From contig NZ_QSUN01000032.1 of NCBI RefSeq assembly GCF_003438995.1, forward strand, positions 1 to 32,765: a DNA stretch of 32,765 bases, written 5' to 3'. The notes under the pieces were generated by a model. That model saw only the letters and a program-made list of their open reading frames with translations. It made no database searches and had not been told where the DNA came from. Origin of the DNA: Bacteroides sp. OM05-12 (GTDB lineage: Bacteria > Bacteroidota > Bacteroidia > Bacteroidales > Bacteroidaceae). Numbering within the stretch: position 1 is the stretch's first letter; the number at the start of each line of letters is the position of its first letter. Made by a program: the position numbers and the translations under genes. This document shows positions 1 to 8,308 of the stretch, piece after piece.

Positions 1-50
1 TAATTTCATGTGTAAGACTCTTTTTTGTCCAACTTTTGGGGTGCAGTTCA
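1..50. mobile_element. Terminal end of an IS3-family (IS150-group) insertion sequence
   Basis: Read on the minus strand, bases 50 to 25 begin TGAACTGCACCCC and continue AAAAGTTGGACA. This resembles terminal inverted repeats of IS3-family, IS150-group elements, which start with TG and carry a CCCC-AAAA-GTTGGACA block. Only this end lies in the window, and no transposase sequence can be recognised in the 50 bases. The element would extend to the left, with its outer tip at base 50. Assignment rests on remembered family consensus, not on a search. Confidence 0.5.
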
Positions 51-296
51 AAAAAAAGTACCTTCACTTTAATTGGTTATTTGATAGTAGTTTATATCTG
101 AAAGTGAAGACGTGAAGGTAATATTCGATAATTTTAAAATATGCACAGGTAAGCAATTTTATGCCGGTGGGGAGGACTACATCATGATTTGGTGTGCGAT
201 TTTGTCGGTGAGCTTATAATAAGAATGTATTTTCTCATCCTGAATAAATAAACAAAGGGGTGTAGAAACACCCCCTTGTCGCAGCTTATCGGATTT
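51..296. other. Gene-free spacer with a nested inverted repeat
   Basis: No credible gene is seen between the IS end and the GH5 gene. The arm at 60-70 (ACCTTCACTTT) can pair with AAAGTGAAG at 101-109 or with GTGAAGGT at 112-119. This gives one left arm with two alternative right arms around a loop of 30-40 bases. The function is unknown. It could be regulatory or a relic of mobile DNA. Confidence 0.4.
253..278 (-). terminator. Terminator of the GH5 gene
   Basis: AAGGGGTGT and ACACCCCCTT form a stem with a single bulge around an AGAA loop. On the minus strand it is followed by a T-rich run (TTTGTTTATTTATT). It lies just past the GH5 stop codon, as expected for an intrinsic terminator. Confidence 0.65.
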
Positions 297-1541
297 TTAT
301 TCCTTTAAGTTTAAGGCGTTGATGTAATCTTCTTGTACTACGCAATGCTTAAATTTGCAGGCTTCAAGAAAATCAGTCATGGCTTTGCGAACTACTGCCT
401 GATCGGGGCGAATGTCGCGAATTTCCTGGTAACTGCCTCGGGGGGCTTCTGAAAAACTGATGATGACATCCCAATTCTCCGGCGGAGTGATACCTACGAA
501 TGATGAACCTTCCATTTTCTTATAAGGCCAGAAGGTGTATCCGATATTGTTCTCCTTCAGTATCCGGCAGAATGCATTCATCCATTCTTCTGTATTGTGC
601 CCTATTTCTCCCATATACATCGGAAGGTTAACGCTATCGCGGAAGCTGATGAAAGATTCTATCGCTTCTTTAGTAGCCTCTCCTCCGTATCGGTGGCAGG
701 TATATATGATTTTATCGTCGAATGTGGAGTCTTTGAAAGGTTTAAAATAACTGTTCCATTGTGCTCCGCCAAGTAGGACGATGTGATTTTTATCGACTTC
801 ACGAATGGCGGCAACGCCCTTTTTGTATACGCCTTCCAATTTGCCGTTCAATTCATCTTTATTTTCAAGGAAGTGGGCGATTGGCTCGTTGAGCAGTTCA
901 TATCCCAGGATGACAGGCTCATCTTTGTAATAGTCGGCAATCTTGCGCCAGATGTCACAATAAAGTTGTTGACTGGTTTCGCTTTCATATAGCCAAGGAT
1001 AACCGTAGCTGTCATCTATATTGTCACCGCTTTGTCCGCCGGGAGCATCGTGCATATCAAGGATGAGGTAAAGCCCTTCTTCCCTACACCATTTTACGAC
1101 TGAGTCTATGCGGGCAAATCCGTCTTGATTGGCAGTCAGCCCCATATAGTCCTCATCAGTAAACAGTTTATAATGAAACGGTAGGCGAATGGTGTTGCTG
1201 CCCGTTTCTTTTATAAACCGGATGTCCTCGCGAGTGATATAATTGTCTTTGAATGCTTTCCAGAATTCGGCGGTAAAGTCCGGTCCTACAAGCTGGCAGA
1301 ACATTTCGTTGATGAAACGTGCCGAGCCGGTTCTTGTGAGCTTGAACATATATCCTTCCGGATTTAACCAGTTACCGAGATTGGTACCTTTTATGAACAA
1401 TTTACTGCCATCCGGCTGTATCAGGTCTTGCCCGTCGATTGTTATGAACTTAACGGAAGCGTTTGCCTCGGTTGTTGTTTGTTTTTGTGTGCAGCCACTT
1501 AGTAGAGCTGCTACAATAATAATGAGATAGAGGTGTTTCAT
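297..1541 (-). CDS. Glycoside hydrolase family 5 lipoprotein (endoglucanase-like)
   Basis: This is a 414-residue cellulase-superfamily (beta/alpha)8 barrel. A signal peptide ends in lipobox LLSGC with Cys17, so the protein should be lipid-anchored in the envelope and possibly surface exposed. Typical GH5 landmarks are visible: GNWLNPEG near residue 56, DMHDAPGGQSGDN near 162, the acid/base glutamate E219 in LLNEP, and the nucleophile E312 in MGEIGHN. GH5 enzymes are retaining beta-glycosidases acting on beta-glucans, mannans or related glycans. The exact substrate cannot be read from sequence. It is monocistronic, has its own terminator, and no SusC/SusD pair lies beside it, so it is not part of an obvious polysaccharide utilisation locus here. 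Confidence 0.9.
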   Translation of the reverse strand: MKHLYLIIIVAALLSGCTQKQTTTEANASVKFITIDGQDLIQPDGSKLFIKGTNLGNWLNPEGYMFKLTRTGSARFINEMFCQLVGPDFTAEFWKAFKDNYITREDIRFIKETGSNTIRLPFHYKLFTDEDYMGLTANQDGFARIDSVVKWCREEGLYLILDMHDAPGGQSGDNIDDSYGYPWLYESETSQQLYCDIWRKIADYYKDEPVILGYELLNEPIAHFLENKDELNGKLEGVYKKGVAAIREVDKNHIVLLGGAQWNSYFKPFKDSTFDDKIIYTCHRYGGEATKEAIESFISFRDSVNLPMYMGEIGHNTEEWMNAFCRILKENNIGYTFWPYKKMEGSSFVGITPPENWDVIISFSEAPRGSYQEIRDIRPDQAVVRKAMTDFLEACKFKHCVVQEDYINALNLKE

Positions 1542-1652
1542 AATCTAAAAATGTAATTATATAAGCAAAACGTAAAAAAACTCTTTTTATTTTGATAGAA
1601 ATGTATTTTCTACTCGTTTACAAATCTTAATGTTATGCAACCCAATATAAAA

Positions 1653-1685
1653 TTGACGATAATTAGTGGGAAATATGTATATTTG
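1653..1685 (+). promoter_or_regulatory. Promoter of the parA-parB cluster
   Basis: The Bacteroides -7 element TATATTTG is at 1678-1685, with TTG at 1653-1655 (gap 22). Transcription would start near 1692, leaving a leader of about 150 bases before parA. Confidence 0.5.
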
Positions 1686-1843
1686 CGTGCTGAAAATATC
1701 GTTGATAGAAACAGAAATGAAAAAAGGGCTTTGGAGTTATTAACAGATAGGGTAACTTATCAACAGTTTTTGCAAAGTTCTTTTGTTTTTGTAGGTGCTC
1801 TAACTTATTATTGCTTATTTCGCTGCCAATAAATTAGATATAT

Positions 1844-2611
1844 ATGGGAAAAATAATCGCTTTAGCTAATCAAAAAGGGGGGGTCGGAAAGACTACCACA
1901 ACGATTAATCTTGCGGCATCATTGGCAACTCTTGAGAAAAAAGTGCTCGTCGTGGATGCTGATCCTCAAGCGAATGCTTCTTCCGGATTGGGAGTAGATA
2001 TTAAACAAGTGGAATGTTCCATTTATGAATGTATTGTTAATCAGGCAGATGTAAGGGAAGCTATCTATACAACGGATATTGACGGGCTGGATGTGATTTC
2101 TTCACATATAGACCTTGTCGGTGCCGAGATTGAAATGCTAAATCTTGAAAACCGGGAAAAGGTGTTGAAGAAATTACTGACTCCTCTTAAGGATGAATAT
2201 GATTACATCTTTATAGACTGCTCTCCGTCGTTGGGCTTGATAACCATAAATTCCTTGACGGCTGCGGACTCGGTAATCATACCTGTGCAATGTGAGTATT
2301 TTGCATTGGAAGGAATCAGCAAACTATTGAATACCATAAAGATTATCAAATCTAAACTAAATCCGGCTTTGGAGATAGAAGGCTTTCTGCTGACGATGTA
2401 TGATTCTCGTCTGCGTCTGGCGAATCAGATTTACGATGAAGTGAAAAAGCATTTTCAGGAACTGGTATTTAAAACCGTTATACAGAGAAACGTGAAGTTA
2501 AGCGAGGCACCGAGCCATGGAATTCCTGTTATCTTGTATGATGCGGATTCTTCCGGTTCAAAGAATCATTTAGCTTTGGCTCAAGAGATTATTAAAAGAA
2601 ATAGTAAATAG
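1844..2611 (+). CDS. parA: ParA/Soj chromosome-partitioning ATPase
   Basis: This 255-residue P-loop ATPase belongs to the ParA/MinD family. The deviant Walker A motif KGGVGKTT is at residues 11-18 with the signature lysine K11. Walker A' is VVDADPQAN (D38, D40), and Walker B is FIDCSPSLG near residue 125. Length is normal for a chromosomal Soj-type ParA, which lacks the N-terminal HTH of plasmid forms. ATP-bound dimers bind DNA non-specifically, and ParB stimulates hydrolysis to move the origin region. The start ATG follows an in-frame break and leads directly into the conserved N terminus. parB begins 5 bases after its stop, so the two are co-transcribed. Confidence 0.96.
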   Translation: MGKIIALANQKGGVGKTTTTINLAASLATLEKKVLVVDADPQANASSGLGVDIKQVECSIYECIVNQADVREAIYTTDIDGLDVISSHIDLVGAEIEMLNLENREKVLKKLLTPLKDEYDYIFIDCSPSLGLITINSLTAADSVIIPVQCEYFALEGISKLLNTIKIIKSKLNPALEIEGFLLTMYDSRLRLANQIYDEVKKHFQELVFKTVIQRNVKLSEAPSHGIPVILYDADSSGSKNHLALAQEIIKRNSK

Positions 2612-2616
2612 AAGAT

Positions 2617-3522
2617 ATGGCTGCACACAAAAAATTTGCTTTGGGTAGAGGGTTGGATGCTCTGATTTCCATGGATGAAGTGAAGACGGAAGGTTCTTCT
2701 TCTATTAATGAAATAGAGCTGTCGAAGATTTCGGTGAATCCGAATCAGCCGCGTCGCGAGTTTGACGAGGCTGCATTAAAAGAATTATCCGATTCAATAG
2801 CTGAAATAGGTATTATACAGCCGATTACATTACGAAAAATCTCAGATGATTCTTATCAGATTATTGCCGGAGAACGTCGCTTTCGTGCATCATCACTTGC
2901 CAGACTAAAAACAATTCCTGCTTATATCCGTACAGCGGATGATGAGAATGTGATGGAAATGGCATTGGTTGAGAATATTCAACGTGAAGATCTGAATTCG
3001 ATAGAGATTGCTTTGGCATATCAACATCTGCTTGAACAGTATGAATTGACTCAGGAACGTTTGAGCGAGCGGGTAGGAAAGAAGCGTACTACGATTGCAA
3101 ATTACTTGCGTTTGCTGAAACTTCCTGCACAGATACAGGTGGCTTTGCAAAATAAAACGTTGGATATGGGGCATGCGCGTGCTTTGCTGGCTTTGGACAA
3201 CCCAAAGATGCAAATGAAGTTGTATGCGGAGATATTGGAACATAATTATTCCGTTCGTAAGGTTGAAGAGCTGGTAAAAGCGTTGAGTGAGGGTGAAACG
3301 GTGAAGAGCGGTGATAAGAAAATAGCTCCGAAACGAGCGAAACTTCCGGAGGAATATAATTTATTGAAAAAACATCTTTCCGGCTTTTTTAGTGCAAAAG
3401 TACAGTTGTCGTGCACTTCAAAAGGTAAAGGGAAGATCAGTATTCCTTTTAATAATGAGGAGGATCTGGAACGTATAATGGAAATATTCGATACGTTGAA
3501 AGATAAAGAGAGAAACGAATAA
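2617..3522 (+). CDS. parB: ParB/Spo0J chromosome-partitioning protein
   Basis: This 301-residue ParB-family CTPase and parS-binding protein starts with the LGRGLDALI motif typical of chromosomal ParB. The N-terminal ParB/Srx nucleotide-binding domain has GERRFRAS near residue 88 and ENIQRED near 113. A KorB-like helix-turn-helix follows around residues 145-175 (LSERVGKKRTTIANYLRLL). The C-terminal dimerisation domain is about residues 240-301. ParB loads at parS and spreads as a CTP clamp, and acts with ParA. No parS palindrome resembling TGTTTCACGTGAAACA was noticed in this window. The next gene starts 4 bases after the stop. Confidence 0.96.
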   Translation: MAAHKKFALGRGLDALISMDEVKTEGSSSINEIELSKISVNPNQPRREFDEAALKELSDSIAEIGIIQPITLRKISDDSYQIIAGERRFRASSLARLKTIPAYIRTADDENVMEMALVENIQREDLNSIEIALAYQHLLEQYELTQERLSERVGKKRTTIANYLRLLKLPAQIQVALQNKTLDMGHARALLALDNPKMQMKLYAEILEHNYSVRKVEELVKALSEGETVKSGDKKIAPKRAKLPEEYNLLKKHLSGFFSAKVQLSCTSKGKGKISIPFNNEEDLERIMEIFDTLKDKERNE

Positions 3523-3526
3523 AAGG

Positions 3527-4297
3527 TTGGCTGTAAAAACATTGACATATCGTATCGTTATAGCCCTGCTTCTCTGTGCAATACAGGTAGCAGGGATTGA
3601 TGTGTATGCACAGAACCAAACGGTGAGAAACGATTCTGTCATTAATATACCGAAAGCGCGTTTGCATCGGCTTCAAATGAGCTCACAAGATTCACTCGCG
3701 ACGGACAGTATTATTAAAGTGAATGAGGAGAATTATAAGAAGTTGGATGCTCCGGTGGATACGGCTTCTTTAGTTGTGTCGAAAGATAGTGTGGCAGTAC
3801 AACCTGAAAAGAAAATATGGATTCCTAATTCTTCCAGAGCAGTGTGGCTGGCTGCTGTTTTTCCGGGAGCAGGGCAGGTTTATAATCGTAAGTATTGGAA
3901 ATTACCGATTATTTACGGTGGATTTTTAGGATGTGCCTATGCTTTGACATGGAATAATAAAATGTATTCGGATTATTCACAAGCCTATCTGGATATTATG
4001 GATAACAATCCGAATACGAATAGTTATCTTGATTTTGGAGTAAATATAACTCCGGATAGAGAGGAACAGTATAAAGCTATATTTAAAAAGAAAAAAGACT
4101 TTTACCGACGGAATAGGGATTTGAGTATCTTCTGCTTTATCGGTGTTTATTTAATATCGGTCATTGATGCTTATGTGGATGCGGAATTATCGGATTTCGA
4201 CATCTCTAAGGATTTAGGCTTAAAGATAGAGCCTGCCATAATTAATGACCGCCGCCTGGGAAATTCCATAGGCCTTCAGTGTAGTATTAAATTCTAA
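3527..4297 (+). CDS. DUF5683-type membrane protein
   Basis: This 256-residue protein has an N-terminal signal or anchor helix (residues about 7-26) ending in VYAQ. A low-complexity linker follows, then a conserved hydrophobic block (AAVFPGAGQVYNRKYWKLP, about residues 108-126). A second hydrophobic segment lies near 200-215. This matches what is known as DUF5683 in Bacteroidetes, whose function is unknown. The chosen start is TTG, because the reading frame is closed immediately upstream and the signal sequence begins here. It lies 4 bases after parB and 9 bases before the lytic transglycosylase, so it appears to be part of the segregation and envelope operon. That position hints at a link to cell-wall or division processes, but this is inference only. 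Confidence 0.8.
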   Translation: MAVKTLTYRIVIALLLCAIQVAGIDVYAQNQTVRNDSVINIPKARLHRLQMSSQDSLATDSIIKVNEENYKKLDAPVDTASLVVSKDSVAVQPEKKIWIPNSSRAVWLAAVFPGAGQVYNRKYWKLPIIYGGFLGCAYALTWNNKMYSDYSQAYLDIMDNNPNTNSYLDFGVNITPDREEQYKAIFKKKKDFYRRNRDLSIFCFIGVYLISVIDAYVDAELSDFDISKDLGLKIEPAIINDRRLGNSIGLQCSIKF

Positions 4298-4306
4298 TAA
4301 TGAAAG

Positions 4307-5581
4307 ATGAAACACATTCTATTATTTATTTCGGTTTTCTTGATTTGTATTTCAGTTGTTAATGCGCAGAGTATCAGTGTTACGGTAGGGAGTGACGGGA
4401 ACAAGCATGAAGAATTGATTGAACTGCCCGAAAGCATGGACTATGCGGTTGACAGTTTGCTGAGCAACTGGAACTCCAAGAATTATATTATGCAGGGGGG
4501 AGACTGTAATATGAGTGATGTGAATCCTTCATATCCTGACTCTGTTTATATAGACAGGCTTTCCCGCATCCCTTCTATAATGGAGATGCCTTATAATGAG
4601 ATTATTCGTAAATTTATAGATCAATATGCCACTCGCTTAAGGAAGAATGTTTCTTATATGCTGGGAGCTGCCAATTTCTATATGCCTATTTTTGAAGAAG
4701 CACTGGATGTTTATGATATTCCTCAGGAATTGAAATATCTGCCGATTATAGAGTCTGCTCTGAATCCTTCGGCTGTGTCACGTGCCGGAGCCAGCGGACT
4801 GTGGCAATTTATGATAGGCACAGGGAAAATATATGGTTTGGAGTCCAACAGTTTGATTGATGAACGTCGTGACCCGATAAAATCAACATGGGCGGCTGCC
4901 CGTTATTTGAGGGATTTATATGCGATCTATCAGGACTGGAATCTTGTCATTGCTGCTTATAACTGCGGGCCGGGTAATATAAATAAGGCTATTAGGCGTG
5001 CTAATGGAGAGAAGGATTATTGGAGTATATATAACTTCTTACCGAAAGAGACCAGAGGGTATGTTCCTGCGTTCATTGCAGCCAATTATATAATGACTTA
5101 TTATTGTGAACATAACATATGTCCGATGGAGACGTTGATTCCGGCAAGTACGGATACTGTTCAGGTAAATAAGGATTTGCATTTTGAACAGATTTCGGAT
5201 ATTTGCGGAATTAATGTGGAACAGATCCGTAGCTTGAATCCGCAGTATAAGAAGGATATAGTGCCGGGAAATACAAAATCGTGTACTTTGAGATTGCCAC
5301 GTAACTATATCAGTACTTTTATCGATAGTCAGGATACAATCTACACGCACAGGGCTTCTGAATTGTTTAATAAGAGGCGTACGGTTGCGGTCAAGGATAT
5401 GCCTGCGGGTAGTAGTCGCACTTCCTCATCCTCCGGGGCTATTTACCATAAGATAAGGCAGGGAGAAACACTTTCTGTTATCGCCCGTAAGTATGGAGTA
5501 AGCGTAAAAGAGATCAAGCGTTGGAACAATTTGAAGAATGATCGGATTGCAGCCGGCAAACGGTTAAAAATTTATCGGTAG
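4307..5581 (+). CDS. mltD: MltD-like lytic transglycosylase with LysM domains
   Basis: This 424-residue exported enzyme has a signal peptide at residues 1-20. A family-1 SLT domain spans about residues 125-235. The catalytic glutamate is E149 in PIIESALNP. The supporting motifs GASGLWQFM (161-169) and AYNCGPG (217-223) are intact. A degenerate LysM-like segment lies near 285-330, and a clear LysM domain ends the protein (about 378-424, QGETLSVIARKYGVS). It cleaves peptidoglycan glycan strands to 1,6-anhydro-muropeptides in the periplasm, and LysM binds the glycan. It follows the DUF5683 gene by 9 bases. The rel gene downstream has its own promoter. Confidence 0.9.
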   Translation: MKHILLFISVFLICISVVNAQSISVTVGSDGNKHEELIELPESMDYAVDSLLSNWNSKNYIMQGGDCNMSDVNPSYPDSVYIDRLSRIPSIMEMPYNEIIRKFIDQYATRLRKNVSYMLGAANFYMPIFEEALDVYDIPQELKYLPIIESALNPSAVSRAGASGLWQFMIGTGKIYGLESNSLIDERRDPIKSTWAAARYLRDLYAIYQDWNLVIAAYNCGPGNINKAIRRANGEKDYWSIYNFLPKETRGYVPAFIAANYIMTYYCEHNICPMETLIPASTDTVQVNKDLHFEQISDICGINVEQIRSLNPQYKKDIVPGNTKSCTLRLPRNYISTFIDSQDTIYTHRASELFNKRRTVAVKDMPAGSSRTSSSSGAIYHKIRQGETLSVIARKYGVSVKEIKRWNNLKNDRIAAGKRLKIYR

Positions 5582-5604
5582 TCGTGGCTTTTGCCTAAAT
5601 TTGC

Positions 5605-5634
5605 TTGCATGATAATGTTTTTTGCTTATTTTTG
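5605..5634 (+). promoter_or_regulatory. Promoter of rel
   Basis: TTG at 5605-5607, a 19-base spacer and TATTTTTG at 5627-5634 fit the Bacteroides -33/-7 pattern well. A second candidate -7 element, TAAATTTG, is at 5596-5603. A GGAGG ribosome-binding site follows at 5648-5652, nine bases before the rel ATG. This is unusually strong for this group. Confidence 0.6.
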
Positions 5635-5661
5635 CAGAACGGATAATGGAGGAAAATAAGA

Positions 5662-7917
5662 ATGGACGACATACAAGCAAAGGAAATGGCCGATGAGGAA
5701 ATGATAAACCAAGGGTTTCAGGACCTGTTGGACGCTTATCTTGCAACCAAACATCGTAAAAAGGTTGAAATAATAACTAAAGCTTTTAATTTTGCAAAAC
5801 AGGCACATAAGGGGGTGAAACGTCGTTCCGGTGAGCCATATATCATGCATCCTATTGCTGTTGCAAAGATTGTATGTGTAGAGATAGGTCTTGGGTCTAC
5901 GTCCATTTGTTCCGCTTTGCTCCATGATGTTGTTGAGGATACGGATTATACAGTTGAGGATATTGAGAATATATTCGGCCCTAAGATAGCGCAGATTGTA
6001 GACGGATTGACCAAAATTTCCGGTGGAATCTTTGGCGACAGGGCTTCTGCACAGGCGGAGAATTTCAAAAAGCTGTTGCTTACCATGTCCAGTGATATCC
6101 GTGTTATCTTAATCAAAATAGCCGACCGCCTTCATAATATGCGTACTTTGGGATCTATGCTTCCCAATAAGCAGTACAAGATAGCAGGAGAGACTCTCTA
6201 TATATATGCTCCGTTGGCCAATCGGTTGGGACTTAATAAGATAAAAACGGAACTGGAAAATCTGAGTTTTAAGTATGAACATCCGGAAGAATACAAACAG
6301 ATAGAAGAAAAACTGCAAGATACGGCAGCAGCCCGTGATGAGGTTTTCCGTAATTTTACTACCCCTATCCGTGCTCAATTGGATAAAATGGGCATAGACT
6401 ACCAGATTGTGGCGAGAGTGAAATCTCCATATTCTATCTGGAACAAGATGCAGACGAAGAATATTCCTTTTGAGGAAATATATGATATACTTGCCGTTCG
6501 TATTATTTTTACGCCAAAGAATCCGGAAGAAGAGTTGAACGAATGTTTTAATATCTATGTTTCGATCTCGAAGATATATAAACCGCATCCCGATCGTTTG
6601 AGGGATTGGGTTAGCCATCCGAAAGCAAATGGTTATCAGGCACTTCATGTAACCTTGATGAGTAATAACGGTCAGTGGATTGAAGTGCAGATTCGTAGCG
6701 AACGTATGAATGATGTGGCGGAGCAAGGCTTTGCTGCGCATTGGAAATATAAAGAAGGGGGAGGAAGTGAGGATGAAGGCGAGTTGGAGAAGTGGCTTAA
6801 GACAATTAAGGAGATACTTGATGATCCGCAACCGGATGCCATTGATTTTTTAGATACGATAAAACTGAACCTTTTTGCTTCGGAAATATTCGTGTTCACT
6901 CCGAAAGGAGAAATCAAAACCATGCCACAAAACTGTACGGCACTTGATTTTGCCTTTTCTATCCATACTTTCTTAGGCAGCCATTGTATTGGCGCGAAGG
7001 TTAATCATAAGCTGGTACCGCTGAGTCATAAACTGCAAAGTGGTGACCAGGTAGAAATTCTGACTTCAAAATCCCAGCGTGTGCAGCCTGAGTGGATAAA
7101 TTTTGCAACTACGGCTAAAGCTAAGGCTAAAATATTGGCTATCCTGAAACGGGAACAAAAACATGCTCAGAAAGAAGGGGAGGATATACTGAATGAGTTC
7201 TTTAAAAAAGAGGATATGGAACCCAATTCAGTTAATGTTGAAAAGCTCTTAAAGTATCATAAGTTGTCGGATAAAGATGTTTTGCTTGCTGCATTAGGTC
7301 AGAAGACGATTGTGCTGGGAGATGGAGATAAAAATGAACTGAAAGATAAGACTGCATCAAGCAGTTGGCGCAAGTATCTGACATTCTCGTTTGGTGGTGG
7401 AAACAAAGAAACGAAAGAGAAGGAGAAGGAAGAAGAAAAAGAACCGGTTGAGAAAATAGATACTAAAAAGGTGCTGAAGCTGACGGAAGATGCGATTCAA
7501 AAGAACTACGTTATTGCGGAATGTTGTCATCCGATTCCGGGTGATGATGTATTGGGCTATTTGGATGAAAACAATCGTGTCGTGATTCATAAGCGTCAGT
7601 GTCCTGTTGCTACTAAATTGAAAAGTAGTTATGGAAATCGTATTATAGCTGCGGAATGGGATACTCATAAGGCGTTGTCTTTCCCGGTTTATCTATATAT
7701 AAAAGGTATTGATGATGTCGGGCTATTAAATCAGATTACTCAGATTATCTCTCAACAGCTAAGTGTGAATATCAGGAAATTGTCTATTGAAAGCAATGAT
7801 GGTATTTTTGAGGGAAAATTACAACTCTATGTGCATGATGTAGATGATGTGAAAACCATTTGTACCAACTTGCGTAAAATCAATAATATTAAATCGGTTA
7901 CTCGTGTAGAGGACTGA
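5662..7917 (+). CDS. rel: Bifunctional (p)ppGpp synthetase/hydrolase (Rel/SpoT)
   Basis: This 751-residue long RSH protein makes and degrades the alarmone (p)ppGpp. The hydrolase domain is intact, with H63, the HD pair at 88-89 (HDVVEDT) and D155 in IADRLHNM. The synthetase domain has RVKSPYSIWNKM (252-263), the DILAVRI block (275-281) and GYQALHV (324-330). Downstream come a TGS domain (about 408-470), a charged low-complexity stretch (about 575-600), a Cys-Cys-His zinc-finger or RIS region (AECCHPIPGDD) and a C-terminal ACT domain. Length and domain order are normal for Rel. Both activities are predicted because both catalytic centres look complete. A strong Shine-Dalgarno and its own promoter separate it from mltD. 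Confidence 0.95.
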   Translation: MDDIQAKEMADEEMINQGFQDLLDAYLATKHRKKVEIITKAFNFAKQAHKGVKRRSGEPYIMHPIAVAKIVCVEIGLGSTSICSALLHDVVEDTDYTVEDIENIFGPKIAQIVDGLTKISGGIFGDRASAQAENFKKLLLTMSSDIRVILIKIADRLHNMRTLGSMLPNKQYKIAGETLYIYAPLANRLGLNKIKTELENLSFKYEHPEEYKQIEEKLQDTAAARDEVFRNFTTPIRAQLDKMGIDYQIVARVKSPYSIWNKMQTKNIPFEEIYDILAVRIIFTPKNPEEELNECFNIYVSISKIYKPHPDRLRDWVSHPKANGYQALHVTLMSNNGQWIEVQIRSERMNDVAEQGFAAHWKYKEGGGSEDEGELEKWLKTIKEILDDPQPDAIDFLDTIKLNLFASEIFVFTPKGEIKTMPQNCTALDFAFSIHTFLGSHCIGAKVNHKLVPLSHKLQSGDQVEILTSKSQRVQPEWINFATTAKAKAKILAILKREQKHAQKEGEDILNEFFKKEDMEPNSVNVEKLLKYHKLSDKDVLLAALGQKTIVLGDGDKNELKDKTASSSWRKYLTFSFGGGNKETKEKEKEEEKEPVEKIDTKKVLKLTEDAIQKNYVIAECCHPIPGDDVLGYLDENNRVVIHKRQCPVATKLKSSYGNRIIAAEWDTHKALSFPVYLYIKGIDDVGLLNQITQIISQQLSVNIRKLSIESNDGIFEGKLQLYVHDVDDVKTICTNLRKINNIKSVTRVED

Positions 7918-7941
7918 TGGTAGATTAATACGGTGAGGGGA

Positions 7942-7976
7942 AGAACCGGATTTATAATGTATCCAGTTCTTTTTTC
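7942..7976. terminator. Terminator of rel, inside the 3' end of the MerR-like gene
   Basis: AGAACCGGAT (7942-7951) pairs with ATCCAGTTCT (7961-7970) with one mismatch and is followed by TTTTTT. The hairpin overlaps the last codons of the convergent regulator gene, so it terminates rel and could act on both strands. Confidence 0.65.
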
Positions 7977-8296
7977 ATTTTTAAAAGTTCTTCCCGGATT
8001 TCTTTTAAACGGTCTATGATTTCTATAGCCTGTATGGTGTCTTCTTTATTGTCTTTCAGCTTTTGGCGTGCTCCGAGCAGAGTCATTCCTTTTTCTTTTA
8101 CCAAATGATATATTAAACGAATGTTCTCTATATCTTCTTTTCTGTATTGTCGGCTTCCTTTTGCGTTCTTCTTTGGTTTGATGATCGGAAATTCCTTTTC
8201 CCAGAAACGAAGTAATGATTCGTTTACATCAAACATTTTTGCTACTTCACTGATGGAATAGTATAATTTCAGCTCTTTTTCGGGATTATATGCCAT
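7952..8296 (-). CDS. Small MerR-family transcriptional regulator
   Basis: This 114-residue protein has a MerR-type winged helix at residues 10-78. The landmarks are YYSISEVAKMFDVNESLLRFWEKEFP and then the wing SRQYRKEDIENI. A short C-terminal coiled coil (about 85-113) serves for dimerisation. There is no ligand-binding domain or cysteine sensor, so it is a minimal MerR-like protein of the kind common in Bacteroidetes. The target genes are unknown. It lies 12 bases downstream of the M23 peptidase gene on the same strand and is probably co-transcribed with it. Confidence 0.85.
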   Translation of the reverse strand: MAYNPEKELKLYYSISEVAKMFDVNESLLRFWEKEFPIIKPKKNAKGSRQYRKEDIENIRLIYHLVKEKGMTLLGARQKLKDNKEDTIQAIEIIDRLKEIREELLKMKKELDTL

Positions 8297-8308
8297 TTTA
8301 TCTTCTTT

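Noticed and set aside
1635..1832. 65-codon open frame upstream of parA
   Set aside because: It contains the parA promoter elements at 1653-1685, has no ribosome-binding site and no protein-like pattern. It is better read as promoter and leader.
6109..6831. Long minus-strand frame within rel
   Set aside because: It is the antisense shadow of a well-conserved coding region, without protein-like features.
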